Notes under the pieces: generated by a model
The model's database searches: none
Seen by the model: the letters and a program-made list of their open reading frames with translations, nothing else
Told to the model about the DNA's origin: nothing
Program-made: the position numbers and the translations under genes
Assembly: GCA_963975245.1 (NCBI GenBank)
Contig: CAXBFJ010000001.1
Span: 248,001-312,000 of the forward strand
Length of the DNA stretch: 64,000 nucleotides
Direction: 5' to 3'
From: Panacagrimonas sp963975245
Lineage (GTDB): Bacteria > Pseudomonadota > Gammaproteobacteria > Nevskiales > Nevskiaceae
Part shown: positions 60,201-64,000 of the stretch, piece after piece
Position numbering within the stretch: the stretch's first letter is position 1
Layout of the letters: the number at the start of each line of letters is the position of its first letter

Positions 60201-62055
60201 CATCCGCCTGATCGCGGCTTTTGATCACCGACACATATTCATAGATCCGCAGGCCGATGCGGCGACCGGCTTCAAGGAACGCTCGAGATTATTCGCGCTA
60301 CCGCGGTCCTCGTGGGCCGACTACGATGAAACACTGTTGTCCGAAGGTGGCGGCATCTATCCGCGAACCCTCAAGAAGGTCACGCTGTCCCCGCAGGCGA
60401 TGCAAGCGCTGGGTACGGACGAATCCGAGCTGACCCCGGCACAGCTAATGCAGGTGATTCTCAAGGCGCCGATCGATCTGCTCTGGAATGGCGGTGTGGG
60501 GACCTACGTCAAGGCATCGACACAATCCCATGATGAGGTGCGCGACCGGGCCAACAATTCACTGCGTGTTGATGGCCGCGCGCTTCGGGCAAGGGTCGTG
60601 GGAGAAGGCGGCAATCTGGGCCTGACCCAGGCCGGACGCATCGAGTATGCCTTGCACGGTGCTTCGGGCAAGGGCGGTCGAATCAATACGGACGCCATCG
60701 ACAATTCAGGTGGTGTGCATTCCTCTGATCGCGAGGTCAACATCAAGATTCCCCTGAATCTGTTGTTGCGACAATCCAGCCTTCAGATTGAAGACCGGAA
60801 CCGTTTGCTCGAATCGATGACGCCCGAGCTTGTTAAGGCGGTGTTGCGAGACAACGAGGTTCAGTCGGGTGCGATCAGCTTGATCGAATTCGAGTCTGCC
60901 ACGCGGCTGGATGAGCATGAGGCACTGATCAGAAGCTTTGAACGGGAGGGGCGACTCGACCGCGCGCTAGAAGGTCTGCCCGACGATGATCAGATTCAGG
61001 AGCGCCGAAGCAAGGGCCTTGGCTTGCAGAGGCCCGAGATCGCGGTGCTGGTTGCGTACAGCAAGATCGCGCTGTTTGAATCCGCGCAAGGCTCTGCGAT
61101 GGTGCGAGACGCGTTCTTCGAGCACAGCCTGCTGGATTACTTCCCTAAGGAGATGGTGAAGCGCTTTGAAGCCTCCATTCGCGACCACGATCTGCGAGCG
61201 GAAATCATCTCGACCATTTGCGCAAACTCGATGGTCAATCGAATGGGCGTCAGTCTCGCCTGGCGCATGGCCGAAAACCATGGTGTCGAAGCCCACGAGG
61301 TCTTGCATGCCTACGCCGCAGCCGATGCCCTGCTCGGTGCAGACCGGTACTGGAACGCAATTGAGGGGCTGGATCACAAGATTCCCGCCGCCGTGCAGTA
61401 CTCGCTCATGACGCAAGTAGTCGCACTGTTGCGACATGTCCTGTCCGTGATCGTCACCAGTCGAATGCTTGACCGGAGCGATATCCAGTCGCTGCTTGAT
61501 CGCTATCAATCCTGTGTTTCAAAGATGAGTGAGCAACTGCCGGGCGTCTTGCCTGGCGACTACAGGGATGATTTTGACCGACACCTCTCGACGCTTGAAG
61601 GTCAGGATGTGCCCAGGGAACTCTCACAGATGCTGGCCAGGGCCCGCGCCCTTGGCAGCGTTCTGGACATTGCGGATCTCTCACAGCAGCAAGAGCTTGC
61701 GTTTGAAGAGACGCTCCCCGTCTATTTTCAGGTCGGGGACATGCTTCATATGCCCTGGCTGCTCTCCGCGATCATTGCCCTGCAACCCAGTGACAGCTGG
61801 CAGGCTCTGGCGCGAACCCGTCTGCGCGAAGATGCCTATCGTCTGCATCGGGAAGTCTGCGAGCGTGTGCTGGCTTGCGACGACGGCGCTCCACAGGACC
61901 GTCTCGGGGTCTGGCGCCAGGCACATGAGGCGCGGCTGAGCGTGAGCCTGAGACGGCTTTCAGAGTTGCGGGCATCGGGGGCATCTGACTATGCGGCGCT
62001 CACCGTTGCCGTACGCGAACTGCATGAACTGCAGGCCCTGCGGCGCTCGCAGTAG
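57202..62055 (+). CDS. gdhB: NAD-specific glutamate dehydrogenase, large (~180 kDa) type
   Basis: This 1617-residue enzyme deaminates glutamate to 2-oxoglutarate with NAD. The N-terminal ~650 residues hold ACT-like regulatory domains (FLVDTLVIAVRAAGA; VLENFGVRAIRQDPE), the catalytic core has RGGLRWSDRNEDFRTEVLG, KAQQVKNAVIIPVGAKGGFV with the active lysine, and VVGIGDMSGDVFGNGMLL in the NAD domain. A long C-terminal helical region follows. It matches the large GDH of Pseudomonas/Streptomyces. The start has a strong ribosome-binding site (AGAGGAG). Length is normal for the family. Confidence 0.97.
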   Translation: MNDNSGAREQRLAQAQDEFDRASSGHPDMPKADWLAAYYCAISIDALSEREPADLAQITLSHLQLARTRRPGKAVCKIGRPCRKTAQSQLASLWVCVDDMPFLVDTLVIAVRAAGAAVDWTAHPVVRVERDAKYQLIGLSDNGNAVSEAWIYLEFDRLSDDKAYAQLEDSIQAHLQDLRLVVSDYQVMDARIQLAIKTLVNAPASNDGARLERAEAAEFLRWLSDGHFTFLASAETRFHTDEKGRARSIPDAEAGLGLARKGARFADIDALVAPREELDKYAESPRVVVLTKAAQRSTVHHSDYMDHVAVRYFGDDGEVAGIIRVIGLFSSDAYVERPWDIPLIRRRVESVMQRSRLRAGSHSAKNLREILHGLPRDELFQFGENELFDTCMGISALRDRHPLRLFLRRDRYGRFFSALIYLPRERFSRELRDHLAQQLQTLCKGHSVERKIDFLRGGLTRVHVVVHTSPGTDLELDADEIEQRLRDIARPWRDQLLQALRASCKQADTYSDDALGLRFGDAFASSYIERVGPDEAAEDVRHLSRLSASCRLLPSLQLQAPGRGRLKLYAWSEPKALAEILPVLENFGVRAIRQDPEAVNPGAAHAENAVTLWIQDFEVELPEGEGADRKEDFEQTLLSVLEGRSEDDAMNRLALAGGLDGRQIIAVRCLAKYVNQIGLPYGRADIDRMIAFNAPVASNVLAYFEARFALSLDSEERDVRQHEAREAAQDAINEVSSLDADRILRALLSVVDAGLRTNFYQKDKNGEPKSVISLKLDPQKIPELPLPRPMFEIWVYAPRLEGVHLRGGRVARGGLRWSDRNEDFRTEVLGLMKAQQVKNAVIIPVGAKGGFVVKNGPPPSDRDAWLADGKDCYQNFLRAMLDVTDNRDGERIVPPEDVVRHDGDDSYLVVAADKGTASFSDTANGIAQEYGFWLDDAFASGGSAGYDHKKMGITARGAWESVKRHFRELATDIQREDFTVVGIGDMSGDVFGNGMLLSEHIRLIAAFDHRHIFIDPQADAATGFKERSRLFALPRSSWADYDETLLSEGGGIYPRTLKKVTLSPQAMQALGTDESELTPAQLMQVILKAPIDLLWNGGVGTYVKASTQSHDEVRDRANNSLRVDGRALRARVVGEGGNLGLTQAGRIEYALHGASGKGGRINTDAIDNSGGVHSSDREVNIKIPLNLLLRQSSLQIEDRNRLLESMTPELVKAVLRDNEVQSGAISLIEFESATRLDEHEALIRSFEREGRLDRALEGLPDDDQIQERRSKGLGLQRPEIAVLVAYSKIALFESAQGSAMVRDAFFEHSLLDYFPKEMVKRFEASIRDHDLRAEIISTICANSMVNRMGVSLAWRMAENHGVEAHEVLHAYAAADALLGADRYWNAIEGLDHKIPAAVQYSLMTQVVALLRHVLSVIVTSRMLDRSDIQSLLDRYQSCVSKMSEQLPGVLPGDYRDDFDRHLSTLEGQDVPRELSQMLARARALGSVLDIADLSQQQELAFEETLPVYFQVGDMLHMPWLLSAIIALQPSDSWQALARTRLREDAYRLHREVCERVLACDDGAPQDRLGVWRQAHEARLSVSLRRLSELRASGASDYAALTVAVRELHELQALRRSQ

Positions 62056-62116
62056 GACTTCGTCGTCTGCGCCCGTTATCCTTGATCCGATTATTCAATC
62101 CAGATCCGAAAATTCG

Positions 62117-63496
62117 ATGCAGCTTCACAACACCCTGAGCGGTCGCAAGGAAACCTTCGTCCCGCAAGATCCCGCCTGCGTCACCATGTACGTTTGCGGC
62201 CCGACGGTCTACAACTTCGCGCATATCGGCAACGCCCGTCCCGCAGTGGTTTTTGACGTTTTGGCCAGGGTCTTGCGCACCCGGTTTCCAAAGGTGATCT
62301 ACGCACGCAACATCACGGATATTGACGACAAGATCGGCAAGGCGGCGGCTGAAGAAGGGGTTGGGATTGAGGTCATCGCCGAGCGATATGCGAAGGCGTA
62401 TCACGAAGATCTTGGTGGGCTGGGGGTAGCACCGCCGGATCATGAGCCTCGGGTCACGCAGCATCTGCCGCAGATCATCGACATGATTTCCCGGCTGATC
62501 GACTCAAAGCATGCCTACGAAGCAGAAGGGCATGTGCTTTTCCATACGCCCAGCTACGCCGACTATGGCCAGCTGTCCAAGCGGGATCCGCAGTCCCTGA
62601 TGGCGGGCGCGCGCGTTGAAGTGGCCCCGTACAAGCAGAACGCGGGCGACTTTGTGCTGTGGAAGCCATCAAGTGCGGAGCAGCCGGGGTGGGAATCGCC
62701 CTGGGGTCGGGGACGGCCGGGTTGGCATATCGAATGTTCTGCCATGGCCGAGACCATTCTAGGCGATACCATCGATATCCACGGTGGCGGCCATGATCTT
62801 ATTTTTCCGCATCACGAGAATGAGATCGCACAGTCCGTATGCGCACATGGCGGCAAGCCCTTCTCACGCTACTGGTTGCATAACGGCTTTCTCAACATGG
62901 ACAGCACCAAGATGTCCAAGTCATTGGGAAATGTCCTGCTGGTACGCGAAATTCTGAAGAAGGTGCCGGGAGAGGCCGCGCGTTTGCTGCTGCTCACGGC
63001 GCACTATCGCCAACCGCTGGACTGGACCGAAGACGCCTTGAGCGAGGCCAGGAAAAAGCTGGACCGCCTTTATGGCGCGCTGCGCGAACTGTCAGATGTG
63101 CAGGCCAGCGAGAATGAGCCCGCACATGATGCATTCATGGATGCCTTGCTCGACGATCTGAACACCCCCGGTGCGCTTGCGCAGCTGTTTGAGCTTGCGC
63201 ACGAAGCCCATCGGGCGGGCAGCGATGCCGCAGAGCGTTCGCGTATCAAGGCGCGGCTGCTCAATTGCGGGGCCCTGCTCGGGCTGCTGCAACAAACACC
63301 GGAGCAGTGGTTTGGATGGACGCCCCCCGGTAGCGAGCAGATGTCCGAGGCCGAGATAGAAGACCTGCTGGCGCAACGCGCCGCCGCCAGGAAAAGCAAG
63401 GATTTTGCCGAATCGGACCGGATTCGCGATCTTCTCAAGTCGCGTGGCGTGCTGGTTGAAGACTCCAAGGATGGTCAGCGCTGGCGTTTCGCCTGA
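62117..63496 (+). CDS. cysS: Cysteinyl-tRNA synthetase
   Basis: CysRS charges tRNA-Cys. This 459-residue class I synthetase has the HIGH-type motif CGPTVYNFAHIGNARP, the zinc ligands in this start, GWHIECSAMAE and HHENEIAQS, and the KMSKS motif TKMSKSLGN; the C-terminal DALR-type helical domain follows, ending in the nucleic-acid-binding tail. The ATG at 62117 (MQLHNTLSGRKETF) is the family start; the longer upstream frame lies inside the dehydrogenase gene. Confidence 0.97.
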   Translation: MQLHNTLSGRKETFVPQDPACVTMYVCGPTVYNFAHIGNARPAVVFDVLARVLRTRFPKVIYARNITDIDDKIGKAAAEEGVGIEVIAERYAKAYHEDLGGLGVAPPDHEPRVTQHLPQIIDMISRLIDSKHAYEAEGHVLFHTPSYADYGQLSKRDPQSLMAGARVEVAPYKQNAGDFVLWKPSSAEQPGWESPWGRGRPGWHIECSAMAETILGDTIDIHGGGHDLIFPHHENEIAQSVCAHGGKPFSRYWLHNGFLNMDSTKMSKSLGNVLLVREILKKVPGEAARLLLLTAHYRQPLDWTEDALSEARKKLDRLYGALRELSDVQASENEPAHDAFMDALLDDLNTPGALAQLFELAHEAHRAGSDAAERSRIKARLLNCGALLGLLQQTPEQWFGWTPPGSEQMSEAEIEDLLAQRAAARKSKDFAESDRIRDLLKSRGVLVEDSKDGQRWRFA

Positions 63497-63512
63497 AGCC
63501 GGGGCTGGAAAC

Positions 63513-64000
63513 ATGCGATCGATGTTTCCCCTGTTGCTTAGCTTTGTTGCCATCCTGGCCTTGATGACCTTCGGCTTCAACGCCGTCATCGAGCGGCGTA
63601 ACAACCCCAATCAGGCGATTGCCTCGGGGCCACAAGGCCCGCAGCGTGTGGTGCTGGCACGCAATGGAAACCGGCAGTACGTGGTGCCCGGTCTGATCAA
63701 TGCCCAGCAGGTTACTTTTTTGATCGATACGGGTGCGGACAGTGTGGCCATTCCGGCGGCCACAGCCGAACGTCTCGGTCTGGAACGGGGGATGGCCATA
63801 CAAGCGCTCACTGCGGCGGGTCCTACGGTCGCTTATGCCACCCACCTTGAACGCATCAGCATTGGCGGAATTGAATTGCGCGACATCGATGGGGTCATCA
63901 TTCCCGCTGCGGGGGATACCGAGATTCTGCTCGGCATGAGCTTCCTGCGCCACCTCGACTTCCAGAAGAAGGGAGACGAGCTGATTCTGGAGGCTGGCTC
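63513..64000 (+). CDS. Membrane-anchored retropepsin-like aspartic protease, partial (3' end outside window)
   Basis: An open frame starts MRSMFPLLLSFVAILALM and continues past the window end (162 complete codons visible). After one N-terminal membrane segment (~4-23) comes a retropepsin-type fold with the catalytic triad FLIDTGADSVAIP, the flap region AAGPTVAYATHLERISI, and ILLGMSFLRHLDF, as in the TIGR02281-like clan AA proteases of Proteobacteria. Single-domain members work as dimers in the periplasm. Starts 16 bp after cysS. Confidence 0.88.
   Translation, partial: MRSMFPLLLSFVAILALMTFGFNAVIERRNNPNQAIASGPQGPQRVVLARNGNRQYVVPGLINAQQVTFLIDTGADSVAIPAATAERLGLERGMAIQALTAAGPTVAYATHLERISIGGIELRDIDGVIIPAAGDTEILLGMSFLRHLDFQKKGDELILEAG

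Overview
The window is chromosomal DNA from a GC-rich gammaproteobacterium. The block purN-purM-DUF2066-AI-2E exporter-hda with a YcgL protein nearby, the ~1,600-residue NAD-dependent glutamate dehydrogenase, the E. coli-type SerA and the many acyl-CoA enzymes fit the Xanthomonadales/Nevskiales side of the class. That placement is inference from gene content; no rRNA or marker search was possible. Genes are densely packed, often with ATGA or GTGA stop/start overlaps.

Layout. (1) 1-5395 looks accessory: the end of an acyl-CoA ligase, a zinc-free medium-chain reductase, a putidaredoxin-type ferredoxin, a small conserved protein and a Rieske oxygenase, with a divergent TetR regulator. The oxygenase/regulator promoter region holds three perfect inverted repeats. 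About 480 bp of non-coding DNA with a long hairpin then leads to the 3' end of tRNA-Asn. (2) 5665-9214 is an ECF sigma factor, a zinc-finger anti-sigma factor, two small exported proteins of unknown function and a TPR plus probable outer-membrane beta-barrel protein. It is the least explained locus here and the best candidate for an undescribed system. (3) 9272-19272 is mostly housekeeping: ferredoxin-NADP reductase, aminotransferase, old yellow enzyme, UvrB, a stand-alone family 8 cellulase, tRNA-Val, a MipA/OmpV protein and an amidase. (4) 19459-29410 holds acyl and phosphate metabolism: an acyl-CoA ligase abutting a PhaC-like hydrolase, a Pit phosphate transporter with polyphosphate kinase 2 behind a Pho-box-like site, and a beta-oxidation pair with a divergent TetR regulator. 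(5) 29425-36653 is mixed: LysE exporter, a protein with two thioredoxin-fold domains, a large lipoprotein, YcgL, a voltage-sensor protein without a visible pore, a small lipoprotein, a Nudix-metallo-beta-lactamase fusion and a DUF3108 protein. (6) 36650-41227 is the conserved purN-purM-DUF2066-AI-2E-hda-DUF2069 neighbourhood. (7) 41230-54422 holds WrbA, a LysM lipoprotein, a cupin protein, a lytic transglycosylase, ProS, a very large hybrid histidine kinase, a MAPEG protein, DinB, a BON protein, a thioesterase, SerA and a small acidic lipoprotein. (8) 54478-64000 holds MutS, glutamate dehydrogenase, CysS and the start of a retropepsin-like protease.

How the genes work together. The first block could activate, oxygenate and reduce a carboxylic acid substrate under TetR control. 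The ligase, PhaC-like enzyme and beta-oxidation pair suggest lipid or polyester turnover, and phosphate uptake is paired with polyphosphate use. Two tRNAs (Asn, Val) are present. No rRNA, CRISPR array, integrase or intact insertion sequence was seen.
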